This document shows, piece by piece, positions 18,454-27,510 of a stretch of DNA of 64,000 nucleotides. Source of the DNA: Celeribacter naphthalenivorans (GTDB taxonomy: Bacteria; Pseudomonadota; Alphaproteobacteria; Rhodobacterales; Rhodobacteraceae); contig NZ_JAIVLK010000003.1 in assembly GCF_020524585.1 (NCBI RefSeq), forward strand, positions 248,001 to 312,000, given 5' to 3'. The position numbers and the translations under genes were made by a program. Positions within the stretch are counted from its first letter, which is position 1. Every line of letters begins with the position of its first letter. The notes beneath the pieces are model-generated. The model had not been told where the DNA came from, ran no database searches, and was given only the letters and a program-made list of their open reading frames with translations.

Positions 18454-19247
18454 GTTATCAACCCATTGTCCCATTCAGCGGCTACGCTGGATGGGTTGTC
18501 CTCCAAAGAACCAAAGACACACAGCAAGCTGCCTTTAACAACTCCGCTGAGATTCAACGCGAAGCAGATTATTTTCGGGAAAACATCTCGAAAATCAATT
18601 CTGCTGAAGAACTCGTATCCGATTACAAGCTCCTCAAGGTGGCGCTTGGTGCATTTGGCTTGGATGACGATATCAACAATAAATTCTTTATTGAAAAAGT
18701 GTTGGACGAAGGCACTCTCGATAAAAAATCCTTGTCCAACAAGCTCTCTGACAAACGGTATTTTGAGTTCTCAAAGGCGTTTGGCTTCGGCGATTTTGAC
18801 ATACCGAATACGGTCATGAGCACGTTTCCGGATGAAATTCTCTCTGCGTATCAGGAAAAACAATTTCAGATTGCTGTCGGCAACCAAGATCAGAATATGC
18901 GCCTTGCCCTGAATCTCGATGATGATCTGGCCGCATTGGTTGAAAAAGACACGACTGACAATGGACGTTGGTATTCGATCATGGGCAACGAAGCCCTGAG
19001 AACTGTTTTTGAAACTGCACTCGGGTTGCCAAATTCGATCAGCGGTCTGGATCTCGATCAGCAGCTTACGAGCTTTCGTGACAAAGCAAAACAATACCTC
19101 GGAAATTCTGAAGTGTCGCAATTCGCGGATCCCGAAAAGAAAGACGAGCTCGTTAAACTCTTCCTCATTCGTTCGGAAATCAATGCCGGCTCAACCGGCA
19201 CATCTGCAGCCTCCAATGCTCTCGCACTTTTGACAGGCTCCTTTTAA
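18450..19247 (+). CDS. DUF1217 family flagellar-locus protein
   Basis: 265 residues, starting MSYQPIVPFSGYAGWVVLQR. It matches the DUF1217 proteins found in alphaproteobacterial flagellar clusters; their exact role is not settled. No signal peptide or membrane segment is evident; the protein is mostly helical with many Asp, Asn and Lys residues. The start overlaps the flbT stop by four bases, implying co-translation. It ends seven bases from the convergent fliI. Confidence 0.75.
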   Translation: MSYQPIVPFSGYAGWVVLQRTKDTQQAAFNNSAEIQREADYFRENISKINSAEELVSDYKLLKVALGAFGLDDDINNKFFIEKVLDEGTLDKKSLSNKLSDKRYFEFSKAFGFGDFDIPNTVMSTFPDEILSAYQEKQFQIAVGNQDQNMRLALNLDDDLAALVEKDTTDNGRWYSIMGNEALRTVFETALGLPNSISGLDLDQQLTSFRDKAKQYLGNSEVSQFADPEKKDELVKLFLIRSEINAGSTGTSAASNALALLTGSF

Positions 19248-19254
19248 AGGACAG

Positions 19255-20577
19255 TCACGCTGTCTGTGCTGCAAAACAGGCCGCCAGCTTTTGAAAACTT
19301 TGCTGCGTTCCGTCAGGTTCAGATTGAGCAAGAAACTGATCCAGTCGCGGCCATGTTTCGATGGCTTCATCAATGGCAGGGTCCGTGCCAGCCGAATAAA
19401 GCCCCGCCTGAATCATCATTTCAGATCTGTCGAAAACGCCCAAAAGACGACGCGCACGAGAGATAAGTTCGTTTTCTTGGTCACTGGCCGCGTGCGGCAA
19501 AGCGCGCGACACGGAGCGAAGCAAATCAATCGCCGGGAAGCGTCCCCGCTCGGCGATTTGGCGATCAAGGACGATGTGACCATCGAGAACACCTCGCAGG
19601 ATATCCGCAATAGGCTCTTCCATATCCGAGCCTGCAACCAGCACGGAAAACACCGCCGTGATATCCCCCATATCACCAACACCAGGGCCAGCTCGTTCGC
19701 ACAGCGTTGTGATCAGATGGGACGTTGAGGGAGGAAAGCCGCGCAGGGAGCTCGACTCGCCTGTTGCCAGCGCGACCTCACGGTGCGCTTCGGCGAAACG
19801 CGTGACAGAATCAGCGAGAAAGAGGACCTGCTTTCCTCGATCGCGAAAATGTTCCGCCACAGACATGGCTGTCCAAGCACAACGACGACGCACCATGGGA
19901 GATTGATCTGACGTCGCAGCCACAATGACAGATCGCTTCAAGCCCGTTGGCCCCAAAACTCTGTCGAGAAACTCACGCACTTCACGACCACGTTCCCCGA
20001 TCATCGCAATCACGACCACATCTGCCTGCAAGCCAGTGGCGAGCTTTGCCAGAAGTGTCGATTTGCCAACCCCGGAGCCCGCAAAAAGACCAACACGTTG
20101 TCCGCGGACGATGGGCAAAAGCGTGTTGAACACCGCCAAACCACTTTCCAGACGCCCACCGAGTTGTCTTCGCTCCGTGGGATTCATTGGCTGCCCCCGT
20201 AAAGCGCGCGGTTTATTTCCTTGAAGAATTGGTTTTCCATCAAGAGCTTGACCGAAAGGATCAATCACCCGACCGATCCAACTGTCATCTGGCGCGATGT
20301 GGTTTTTACCCACATGCGAGACAGCATCCCCAATGGACAACCCATCCGGGCCACCGTCCGGCAGCACCGTGACCGTTTGCTTGTCGAGCTGAAGCACTTC
20401 GCCGCGCCGGATGTCTTTGCCATGCCCGATTTCCACAAGATCGCCCAGCGCCGCGATGCCACTCAGCCCCGACACGGTTAAGACACCGCGCGACACTTCG
20501 ATTACACGCCCCACGGATTGCACCGGTTTGACCGCTGCAACCTCGGACAAAAGCAATTCGAATCCAACTCCACTCAT
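19255..20577 (-). CDS. fliI: Flagellum-specific ATPase FliI
   Basis: F1-beta-like hexameric ATPase that feeds the flagellar type III export gate. 440 residues. Walker A GLFAGSGVGKSTLL (about 163-176), Walker B region VLFLADSVTRFAEAHREVAL and the ESSSLRGFPPSTSHLI segment are all present. The ATG at 20577 has GGAGG eight bases upstream; a longer TTG frame is not needed. Divergent from flgB with an 80-base gap that contains a CtrA-like element. Confidence 0.96.
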   Translation of the reverse strand: MSGVGFELLLSEVAAVKPVQSVGRVIEVSRGVLTVSGLSGIAALGDLVEIGHGKDIRRGEVLQLDKQTVTVLPDGGPDGLSIGDAVSHVGKNHIAPDDSWIGRVIDPFGQALDGKPILQGNKPRALRGQPMNPTERRQLGGRLESGLAVFNTLLPIVRGQRVGLFAGSGVGKSTLLAKLATGLQADVVVIAMIGERGREVREFLDRVLGPTGLKRSVIVAATSDQSPMVRRRCAWTAMSVAEHFRDRGKQVLFLADSVTRFAEAHREVALATGESSSLRGFPPSTSHLITTLCERAGPGVGDMGDITAVFSVLVAGSDMEEPIADILRGVLDGHIVLDRQIAERGRFPAIDLLRSVSRALPHAASDQENELISRARRLLGVFDRSEMMIQAGLYSAGTDPAIDEAIETWPRLDQFLAQSEPDGTQQSFQKLAACFAAQTA

Positions 20578-20619
20578 GAAGACCTCCAGTTTCGACAACT
20601 CTTTCTAAAGGAATCAGGG

Positions 20620-20634
20620 TTAAGCCTTGGTTGA
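20620..20634. promoter_or_regulatory. CtrA-like box between fliI and flgB
   Basis: TTAA-N7-TTGA (spacer GCCTTGG), seven of eight bases of the CtrA palindrome TTAA-N7-TTAA. It lies in the divergent gap, 24 bases before flgB and 43 before fliI. A GANTC site is at 20611-20615. Confidence 0.55.
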
Positions 20635-20657
20635 GATAACTCGGAGGAGAAGCCCCG

Positions 20658-21047
20658 ATGTTCGAGAATTTGGATATTTTCAAAATGGCGAGCGGCATGG
20701 CACGACATGCTGTGACCCGCCAGGAAGTGATCGCGAAAAATATCGCGAATGCGGATACGCCCGAGTATCGCGCAAAGGATATCGCATCCTTTGCCGACAC
20801 CTATGACACCACATCCTCTGACACGAAGATGCGCACAACGCGTGCCGGGCACGTGCTTGATTCTGCGGCAACACCTTCTGGCTACGATCTGTTCGATGCG
20901 CCGGGCGCGACCTCTCCCAATGGCAATACGGTGTCTCTTGAAACCGAGATGATGAAATCTAGCCAAGTACGGCACGAACACGAGCTCGCGCTCTCTGTCT
21001 ACAAAAGTTCGATGAACATTCTGCGCACCTCAATCGGGCGCAAATAA
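20658..21047 (+). CDS. flgB: Flagellar proximal rod protein FlgB
   Basis: 129 residues. N-terminal axial-protein block VTRQEVIAKNIANADTPEYRAK and C-terminal helix with SVYKSSMNILRTSIGRK. FlgB forms the proximal rod with FlgC and FlgF. GGAGGAG lies eight bases before the ATG. First gene of the operon flgB-flgC-fliE-fliQ-flgF-flgG-flgA-flgH-fliL-like. Confidence 0.95.
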   Translation: MFENLDIFKMASGMARHAVTRQEVIAKNIANADTPEYRAKDIASFADTYDTTSSDTKMRTTRAGHVLDSAATPSGYDLFDAPGATSPNGNTVSLETEMMKSSQVRHEHELALSVYKSSMNILRTSIGRK

Positions 21048-21059
21048 GGAGGGAAGTGA

Positions 21060-21452
21060 ATGTCTGATTTGCAAAATATTCTCAACCTGTCCGCATCGGG
21101 CATGCAGGCTCAGTCCAATCGGCTGCGCTATGTGTCCGAGAACATCGCGAACGCCGACACCCCCGGATATCACCGTAAAACCGTTTCCTTTGAAGAGGTT
21201 GTCGATCAAGGCGCCAAAACTGGGGCGGTGGAAACCGGACCGGTGGAGCTTGATGCCTCACCTCTGAGGGAAGTTTACGACCCCGGTCATCCGCTTGCCG
21301 GAGAAGACGGGTTTTACGACAGCTCGAACGTCGAGCTCATGATCGAGATTGCGGACGCGCGCGAAGCGCAACGCAGTTACGAGGCGAACCTCAAAGTTTT
21401 CGATCAGGCCCGACAAATGTCCTCATCATTGCTTGACCTACTGCGTCGGTAA
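21060..21452 (+). CDS. flgC: Flagellar proximal rod protein FlgC
   Basis: 130 residues. Typical axial-protein motif RYVSENIANADTPGYHRK, and the C-terminal block SNVELMIEIADAREAQRSYE shared by rod and hook proteins. Twelve bases after flgB, preceded by GGAGGGAAG. Confidence 0.96.
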   Translation: MSDLQNILNLSASGMQAQSNRLRYVSENIANADTPGYHRKTVSFEEVVDQGAKTGAVETGPVELDASPLREVYDPGHPLAGEDGFYDSSNVELMIEIADAREAQRSYEANLKVFDQARQMSSSLLDLLRR

Positions 21453-21480
21453 AACGCCACGCATCATTTAGGAGACCAGA

Positions 21481-21777
21481 ATGGATATCCGATCAGCATT
21501 TGCAGCCCAAGGTTACGCGGCCACGCGTCCGGCGACCGCGGCCCAACCCAAGACCAACGAACAGGCTGGCCAAAACCCTCTGGGCAAGGCTGCAGCAAGT
21601 TTCGCGGAAACTTTGGCTCAGGGCGAAGAGGTCGCACAGGCGACTATGGCCGGCAAAGCCGACAGCCAGGCACTTGTTCAGGCTTTGGCCCAGAGCGAGA
21701 TGGCGATCGAAGCCGCCGTCACCGTGCGTGACAAGGTGGTCGAGGCCTATCAGGAAATCCTTCGGATGCCGGTGTAA
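21481..21777 (+). CDS. fliE: Flagellar hook-basal body protein FliE
   Basis: 98 residues; joins the MS ring to the rod. The C-terminal half SEMAIEAAVTVRDKVVEAYQ ending ILRMPV is the FliE signature. A GGAGACCAG ribosome site precedes the ATG. Three bases from fliQ. Confidence 0.94.
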   Translation: MDIRSAFAAQGYAATRPATAAQPKTNEQAGQNPLGKAAASFAETLAQGEEVAQATMAGKADSQALVQALAQSEMAIEAAVTVRDKVVEAYQEILRMPV

Positions 21778-21780
21778 GCC

Positions 21781-22047
21781 ATGGATGAACTGGTCTTTTA
21801 CGACACTCTGAGACAGGGGCTTTGGATCGCGACGATGATTTCGACGCCGATCCTTATTGTCGCGCTGCTCGCCGGTATCACCGTCGGTCTGTTTCAGGCC
21901 CTGACAAGCATTCAGGAAATGACACTCACCTTCGTCCCGAAATTGGTGGCGATCCTGATCGTCTTCTGGATGTCGATGGGGTTCATGACCGAAACCCTGA
22001 CCAGTTTTTTCCAGGACCGCATCATCCCCTTGATTGGAGGTCTGTGA
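21781..22047 (+). CDS. fliQ: Flagellar export gate protein FliQ
   Basis: 88 residues with two transmembrane helices (about 15-40 and 50-72) and the conserved GITVGLFQALTSIQEMTLTF between them. FliQ is part of the FliP5Q4R1 core export channel. Its TGA shares a base with the flgF ATG. Confidence 0.96.
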   Translation: MDELVFYDTLRQGLWIATMISTPILIVALLAGITVGLFQALTSIQEMTLTFVPKLVAILIVFWMSMGFMTETLTSFFQDRIIPLIGGL

Positions 22048-22763
22048 TGGACAGTGCAGGATATACCACACTCACGCGTATGGTCGGCCTCAATCGCGAG
22101 CTTCAAGCCATTGCGAACAACATCGCGAACGTCTCTACGACCGGCTTTCGCAAAGAGGGGCTGTTGTTTTCCGAGCACATCAGTGCACTCGGCAAAGACG
22201 AGGACAGCCTGTCGATGGCGAACGCCAATGTGCGGCTGACCAACAACGCGCAAGGACCGTTGACGGCCACTGGCGGCACCTATGATCTCGCGATTGAGGG
22301 CGATGGGTTCTTTCTGATCGACACGCCGGACGGTCAGGCTTTGACCCGCAACGGCGCGTTTACCACCAATCAACAAGGCGAGCTGACGACCCATGACGGG
22401 TATCAGCTTTTGGACAACGGCGGGGCTGCGATTTTCATTCCGCCGGATGCGAAAACCGTGGCCGTGGCCGCCGATGGCACGCTGTCTGCCGATGGTGTCC
22501 CGCTGTCGCAAATCGGCCTCTACATGCCGGAAGACCCGACCAGCATGACCCGCAACAATGGCGTCCGCTTCTACACCGACGGAGGGATCGTCCCGCAGGA
22601 AGAGGCGGTGATATTGCAAGGCTATGTCGAGAACTCGAACGTCAATGCGATCACTGAGGTCGCCCGGATGATCGAGGTCCAACACGCCTACACCCTGGGT
22701 CAAAAATTCTCTGAGCAAGAAGATGAGCGGATCAAATCGGTCATCTCGACGCTCGGTCGCTAA
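22047..22763 (+). CDS. flgF: Flagellar rod protein FlgF
   Basis: 238 residues beginning MDSAGYTTLTRMVGLNRELQ, with the axial motif AIANNIANVSTTGFRKEG, the internal YDLAIEGDGFFLI and the C-terminal GYVENSNVNAITEVARMIEV. The short length and start mark it as FlgF rather than FlgG. The start is set by the TGATG overlap with fliQ. Confidence 0.94.
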   Translation: MDSAGYTTLTRMVGLNRELQAIANNIANVSTTGFRKEGLLFSEHISALGKDEDSLSMANANVRLTNNAQGPLTATGGTYDLAIEGDGFFLIDTPDGQALTRNGAFTTNQQGELTTHDGYQLLDNGGAAIFIPPDAKTVAVAADGTLSADGVPLSQIGLYMPEDPTSMTRNNGVRFYTDGGIVPQEEAVILQGYVENSNVNAITEVARMIEVQHAYTLGQKFSEQEDERIKSVISTLGR

Positions 22764-22777
22764 GAAAGGAGACTGAC

Positions 22778-23563
22778 ATGCGTGCACTCCAGATTGCAGC
22801 CACGGGCATGAGCGCCCAGCAGATGCGCGTGGAAACCATTTCGCAGAACCTCGCGAACATGAACACCACCGGGTACAACGCGCGACGCGCCGAGTTCGCC
22901 GATCTGCACTATCAACAACTGGCCCGGCCCGGCACGATCAACTCTGCGGATGGGACCATTCTGCCGACCGGCGTTCAGCTTGGTCTGGGTGTGCGCCCCT
23001 CTTCTGTCACCGTGGAACTGGCGCAAGGCTCGCTTTCGCCGACCGGTGGCGATCTTGATGTCGCCATCGAAGGTCTCGGTTACCTCGAAGTGACCCTGCC
23101 CTCCGGCCAATCCGCTTATACGCGAGATGGTGGGCTGAAACGCTCTGCCGATGGTCTGATCGTCACCTCGGATGGGCATCCCGTGGTGCCTGACATCACG
23201 ATCCCGGACGATGCGCGCGCCATTTCGATCAATGCCGACGGCGAGGTCTACGCCTATTTCAACGACTCAGTCGAGGCCGAACTCTTGGGGCAGTTCACCA
23301 TGGCCGGGTTTTCGAACGCCAAGGGTCTGGAGGCCATTGGGTCCAACCTGTTTCTGGAAACCGAAGCCTCGGGTCCCGCGAATGTCTCCACCCCCGGCGT
23401 CGATGGGCTTGGTACGTTGCGGCAGGGCTATCTTGAGGACAGCTCCGTCGATGCCGTGCGCGAGGTGACCGAGCTGATCGAGGCCCAGCGTGGCTATGAG
23501 TTGAATGCCAAAGTCATCACCGCCGCCGACCAGATGCTCTCTGCCACCACGCAAATCCGATGA
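22778..23563 (+). CDS. flgG: Flagellar distal rod protein FlgG
   Basis: 261 residues, the standard FlgG length. N-terminus MRALQIAATGMSAQQMRVET, QNLANMNTTGYNARRAEF, and C-terminal QGYLEDSSVDAVREVTELIE. Builds the distal rod through the peptidoglycan and outer membrane. Good ribosome site AAAGGAGA. Overlaps flgA by four bases. Confidence 0.97.
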   Translation: MRALQIAATGMSAQQMRVETISQNLANMNTTGYNARRAEFADLHYQQLARPGTINSADGTILPTGVQLGLGVRPSSVTVELAQGSLSPTGGDLDVAIEGLGYLEVTLPSGQSAYTRDGGLKRSADGLIVTSDGHPVVPDITIPDDARAISINADGEVYAYFNDSVEAELLGQFTMAGFSNAKGLEAIGSNLFLETEASGPANVSTPGVDGLGTLRQGYLEDSSVDAVREVTELIEAQRGYELNAKVITAADQMLSATTQIR

Positions 23564-23994
23564 TCAGATTTTCCCTCATAATCGCCACCCTCTGGCTCAC
23601 GCTCCCCGCAAGCGCAGAAACCGTCGTCGCGGCGCGGACCATTCGTGCGCAGACCATTCTGACCGCCGCCGATCTCGCCATGATCGACGGCAATGTGCCC
23701 GGCGCCATCGCCACGATTGACGAGGCTATCGGTTTGGAAGCGCGGGTCATGCTCTACACAGGCCGCCCGATTTCACAGGCTGATATCGGACCCGCCGCCA
23801 TCATCGACCGCAACCAAATCGTGCCCCTTATCTACAATCACGGCGGGCTGACCATCTCCGCCGATGGTCGCGCCATGAGCCGCGCCTCCGTGGGCGAAGT
23901 GGTGCGCGTCATGAATCTTTCTTCAAGAACAACCGTTTCTGGCGTCGTCGCGCCAGATGGATCCATCCATGTCGGCGGCATTGCCGCACATTAA
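23560..23994 (+). CDS. flgA: Flagellar P-ring assembly chaperone FlgA
   Basis: 144 residues with a Sec signal peptide (about 1-19, cleavage near PASA/ET). The mature part is an SAF-like domain: ARTIRAQTILTAADLAMID, GRPISQADI, and a C-terminal GEVVRVMNLSSRTTVSGVV. FlgA is the periplasmic chaperone for FlgI, which here is encoded 14 kb away on the other strand. Confidence 0.92.
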   Translation: MIRFSLIIATLWLTLPASAETVVAARTIRAQTILTAADLAMIDGNVPGAIATIDEAIGLEARVMLYTGRPISQADIGPAAIIDRNQIVPLIYNHGGLTISADGRAMSRASVGEVVRVMNLSSRTTVSGVVAPDGSIHVGGIAAH

Positions 23995-24008
23995 TCAGGA
24001 CTTATGCC

Positions 24009-24734
24009 ATGCGTCTTCATCTTCTCCTGCCCGCTTTCCTCGCTCTGTCGGCGTGCTCCGATCTCAAAGAAGTCGGTCGTCTTCCCGAATTCACCCCGAT
24101 TGAAAGCTCCTCGGAAACCGCCGCGATGCGCAATCCGTCCCTGCCCGATCAAATCGCGCCCCGTAGCCCGGCCGATGGCGCGTCGCTTTGGAACGCCTCT
24201 CGCCAATCTTTGCTGGGGGATCGTCGCGCCATTGAACGGGGCGACATTTTGACGGTCGTGATCGAGATTGATGACAGCGCCGAAATGTCGAACACCTCCA
24301 ATCGCGGTCGCTCGGGTTCTGAAACCATGGGAATTTCCTCGCTGTTTGGCCTTCCGGAGCGGATCAATGAAGTGCTCCCGGATGGTGCAAGCATGGGGTC
24401 TGCCGTGGGCACCAATTCCAACTCGTCCTCGTCGGGAAATGGCAGCGTCAAGCGCAATGAAAAGCTTCAGTTGATGGTCGCCGCGACGATTGTCGATGTG
24501 CTCCCAAACGGTGTTTTGCATATTCAGGGCACCCAGGAAGTGCGGGTGAACTACGAAATTCGTGAACTTCTGGTCGAAGGCTATGTCCGACCGGAGGACA
24601 TCTCCCGGCAAAATGAAATCACCTATGACAAGATCGCCTCCGCACGTATTTCCTACGGTGGCCGTGGTCAGATCACACAGATGCAACAACCTCGATACGG
24701 CCAGCAGGTTGCCGATATCGTCTTGCCATTCTGA
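24009..24734 (+). CDS. flgH: Flagellar L-ring lipoprotein FlgH
   Basis: 241 residues. Lipoprotein signal peptide with lipobox LSAC, Cys16 being the lipidated residue. Family motifs: SLWNASRQSLLGDRRAIERG, GDILTVVIEIDDSAEMSN, and GVLHIQGTQEVRVNYEIREL near the C-terminus. Forms the outer-membrane ring of the basal body. Confidence 0.96.
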   Translation: MRLHLLLPAFLALSACSDLKEVGRLPEFTPIESSSETAAMRNPSLPDQIAPRSPADGASLWNASRQSLLGDRRAIERGDILTVVIEIDDSAEMSNTSNRGRSGSETMGISSLFGLPERINEVLPDGASMGSAVGTNSNSSSSGNGSVKRNEKLQLMVAATIVDVLPNGVLHIQGTQEVRVNYEIRELLVEGYVRPEDISRQNEITYDKIASARISYGGRGQITQMQQPRYGQQVADIVLPF

Positions 24735-24746
24735 CGGGAGGATCAC

Positions 24747-25265
24747 GTGATTAAGAAACTCCTCCCCATTCTATTGGCGCTTGTCGGTCTTGGTGCCGGC
24801 GTCGGTGGAGGGCTAATGCTTCGGCCCGCCCCCGAAATCGTCCAGATTGATCCCTGTGGCGATGTTGGTGCAACCGATCCGAACCATCCGCAAGCAGACG
24901 CCCATGGTGACGAAGGCCATGCCGACGAGGAAAATGCCGCCTTCGAGTATGTGAAATTGAACAACCAATTCGTGATCCCTGATCTCGAAGGGGGACGCGT
25001 GGTCGCCATGGTTGTTCTGTCGCTCAGCCTGGAGGCCAGAACCGGCACGCGCGAGACGATTTATGCGCGTGAACCAAAACTTCGGGATGCGTTTCTTCAG
25101 GTGCTGTTCGATCACGCCAACACCGGCGGGTTCAAAGGTGCCTTCACTGACAGCAGCACGATGAACGCTCTGCGGCATGCGCTTTTGGAAGTTGCGCAAA
25201 AAACCATTGGGCCGGACATCAACGATGTGCTTGTGATCGATATCGTCCGTCAGGACATCGACTGA
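24747..25265 (+). CDS. FliL-like basal-body protein (first of two)
   Basis: 172 residues. One N-terminal transmembrane helix (about 3-25), a linker rich in His, Asp and Glu (NHPQADAHGDEGHADEE), then a FliL-like domain with NNQFVIPDL, VVLSLSLEA and the C-terminal VLVIDIVRQDID. FliL rings surround the stator. The start is a GTG with GGGAGGA upstream. Last gene of the flgB operon; a second FliL-like gene lies at 34120-34620. Confidence 0.7.
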   Translation: MIKKLLPILLALVGLGAGVGGGLMLRPAPEIVQIDPCGDVGATDPNHPQADAHGDEGHADEENAAFEYVKLNNQFVIPDLEGGRVVAMVVLSLSLEARTGTRETIYAREPKLRDAFLQVLFDHANTGGFKGAFTDSSTMNALRHALLEVAQKTIGPDINDVLVIDIVRQDID

Positions 25266-25271
25266 GACACT

Positions 25272-25646
25272 TTAAAGAGATTTATCAATGCGCTCGGCCA
25301 ATTTGCCGAGCGCATCTTTTTTGCCGAATGCCTTGCGCGTGCGTTCGAGCTGCATCTCACGACGTTCCGCCACCTTCGCGAGCTCTTGCATGAGCTTCCG
25401 CTGTTGCTTTGCTGCCCACCTGTCCCAGGCACCATCCACGCCCATCAAACTGGCCATGTCGAAATCAATCGCCCCCCCGACGCATTCCGCACGCTGCTTG
25501 CGACTGGCTTCAAGCTCAGCCAGCCTAAGCCGCAAGGGCTGCTCTTCTCGTTTGATCTCAGACAGCTTCGCTAGCTCTGCGTTCAGAGAAAGCTCGGCGA
25601 CCTCTTGCAAGCGTTTCAGATTTTCCAGCTGCTTTTTCACCGTCAT
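25272..25646 (-). CDS. Coiled-coil flagellar-locus protein, possibly FliJ-like
   Basis: 124 residues, almost entirely helical with strong coiled-coil character: alternating Lys/Glu/Leu over residues 1-55 and 85-124. FliJ, the stalk of the FliI ATPase ring, has the same size and build, and no other fliJ candidate is in the window. Sequence motifs are too weak to be sure. Its ATG overlaps the flhB stop by four bases. Its last codons double as the terminator of the convergent operon. Confidence 0.5.
   Translation of the reverse strand: MTVKKQLENLKRLQEVAELSLNAELAKLSEIKREEQPLRLRLAELEASRKQRAECVGGAIDFDMASLMGVDGAWDRWAAKQQRKLMQELAKVAERREMQLERTRKAFGKKDALGKLAERIDKSL
25288..25322 (+). terminator. Rho-independent terminator of the flgB operon, inside the convergent CDS
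   Basis: Perfect 11-base-pair stem ATGCGCTCGGC (25288-25298) with GCCGAGCGCAT (25305-25315), six-base loop, then CTTTTTT. It lies 22 bases after the fliL-like stop, within the last codons of the gene on the opposite strand. Confidence 0.9.
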
Positions 25647-26734
25647 CGTCCGAACTGCGCTTTCATTTTCTGACGCATTTTTTCGGCAAATCGGATGGAG
25701 GCCGCGACGGCGCGGTAATGTTCGGGCAGGATTTGCTCGCCAATCTCGACCGTTGCGTAAAGTGCCCGCGCGGTGGGCGGATCGCGATGAATCGGCACGC
25801 CGTTTTCATTGGCCGCCTCACGAATGCGCGCGGCAATCTCATCGACACCCTTGGCGACACAGATCGGCGCACCGCCTGTCATGCGATCCCATTTCAGCGC
25901 GACCGCATAATGCGTCGGGTTCACGATCACCACATCTGCTTTTGGCACTTCCGCCAGCATCTGGTTCATCACGATCTCAACGCCTTTTTGCCGGCGTTTC
26001 ATTTTGAAATGCGGATCACCCTCTTGCTCTTTCGCCTCATCCGTCAATTCCTTGCGCGACATCCGATGTTTGCGCATATGCTCGCTGTACTGAAACAGGT
26101 AATCGACGCCGCCAATCAACAGCGAAATCATCAACACGATGACCATAAATCCGACCGTCAATTCGGCCAAAGTTGCCGCAACGATCCCGGGGCTCAGGGA
26201 CATCGTGGACATGATGAGCGGGAGTTTGGTGTAGAGATAGACGCCCAAAACCACGGAATAGATCGACAGTTTGAAAAAGCTTTTGGCAAATTCAAAAAGC
26301 CCGGATCGGCCAAATTTGTTTTTCGCGTTCGAGAGCGGAGAAATTTTCGACAGTTTCGGTTCGATCTTGCTCGGGGCGAAAATCAGAGACCTCGTCGCAA
26401 AAATGACCAAAAGCGCCAAGACGGCAGGCACGGCGAACCATGGTAAAAGCCCGGCTCCAATCTCCTGCATCACCCCCATGGTCCAGGGTTTTCCGGACCC
26501 ACTGAACCATGCCTCAGCATTCAAATCGGCATTTCCGAGCATGGATTGAAGGGCGGTCCCCATTTTCTGAAGGCTGCCCGCACCCAGTGAAACGGCAGCC
26601 GCAATAAAGCCGAAATAGGCCGCCGCCGTCGTCAGATCGTTGGAGCGGGGTATCTCGCCCTTTTTGCGCGCGTCATCGAGTCGCTTTTGTGACGGCTCAT
26701 ATTGCTTGTCGTCGTCATCATCTCCCTCAGCCAT
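25643..26734 (-). CDS. flhB: Flagellar export gate and substrate switch protein FlhB
   Basis: 363 residues. Acidic N-terminus with QKRLDDARKKGEIPRS, four transmembrane helices, and a cytoplasmic C-domain containing the self-cleavage motif NPTHYAVAL near residue 270. Cleavage between Asn and Pro switches export from hook to filament subunits. One-base overlap with fliR and four with the next gene. Confidence 0.97.
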   Translation of the reverse strand: MAEGDDDDDKQYEPSQKRLDDARKKGEIPRSNDLTTAAAYFGFIAAAVSLGAGSLQKMGTALQSMLGNADLNAEAWFSGSGKPWTMGVMQEIGAGLLPWFAVPAVLALLVIFATRSLIFAPSKIEPKLSKISPLSNAKNKFGRSGLFEFAKSFFKLSIYSVVLGVYLYTKLPLIMSTMSLSPGIVAATLAELTVGFMVIVLMISLLIGGVDYLFQYSEHMRKHRMSRKELTDEAKEQEGDPHFKMKRRQKGVEIVMNQMLAEVPKADVVIVNPTHYAVALKWDRMTGGAPICVAKGVDEIAARIREAANENGVPIHRDPPTARALYATVEIGEQILPEHYRAVAASIRFAEKMRQKMKAQFGR

Positions 26735-27510
26735 CAGCGGGCCTCGAACGGGTTGAGGAGCAGCTGGGCAAAACCCGCTTGCCAGATCTCAAGCAGGATC
26801 GGCGTTGTGGCAAAGAGAAGCAACAGCCCGCCCAAAGTGATCGCCGGGGCACCGACGAACGCCACCATGAGAGACGGCATCGCACGGTTAATGACACCGA
26901 GCGCCACGTTGTAGATGAGGGACGCAATGACGAAGGGCGCGGCCAAACTGAACGAGAGAGCGAAGGCTTTGGAAATGTGATCCACGCCCCACATCATGAC
27001 ATCTTGTGGCGGAAGGAACTGGCCCGCGGGAAAATACCGATAGGACAAAATCAGAATTTCTGCGATGCGCACATGCAATCCGAGCATCACCGCAAGCGCG
27101 AGGCCGGCCACGAAGAACAGGTGGCCAATGGCAGGTTGTGCCTCGACCGCATCCCCGCCGAAAATTTGTGACAGCGACGTGGATTGCGCCACCATCGTCC
27201 CCGCGATTTGCAACACCATGACGAAGAGCCTGAGGATCAATCCCAGCAACAGGCCGGAGATCACCTCGGTTGCAACGGCGCGCGCGAGACTTTGTGGCGA
27301 CGCGGTGAGATGCTGTATGTCCGGGACGACGGCAGGAAAAACGATGGCCGTGAAGGCAATCGCCAAAACAAGACGCACGCGCTCGGGGATGGATTGCTCT
27401 CCGAATGCGGGCACGACGGCCATCATCGCGCCCACGCGAAGAAAGACGAGAAACGCAGCCAACAACCCCGCTTGGCTCAGCTCAAGGAGTTCTGCGAGGC
27501 TTTCGGTCAT
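26734..27510 (-). CDS. fliR: Flagellar export gate protein FliR
   Basis: 258 residues with about six transmembrane helices. Conserved N-terminal FLVFLRVGAMMAVVPAFG and RLVLAIAFTAIVFP. Sits between flhA and flhB with overlapping ends, the common flhA-fliR-flhB order of alphaproteobacteria. Confidence 0.95.
   Translation of the reverse strand: MTESLAELLELSQAGLLAAFLVFLRVGAMMAVVPAFGEQSIPERVRLVLAIAFTAIVFPAVVPDIQHLTASPQSLARAVATEVISGLLLGLILRLFVMVLQIAGTMVAQSTSLSQIFGGDAVEAQPAIGHLFFVAGLALAVMLGLHVRIAEILILSYRYFPAGQFLPPQDVMMWGVDHISKAFALSFSLAAPFVIASLIYNVALGVINRAMPSLMVAFVGAPAITLGGLLLLFATTPILLEIWQAGFAQLLLNPFEAR

Noticed and set aside
19248-19264. GACAG/CTGTC hairpin between the DUF1217 gene and fliI as a terminator
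   Set aside because: Only five pairs, no T tract, and it runs into coding sequence; too weak to list.
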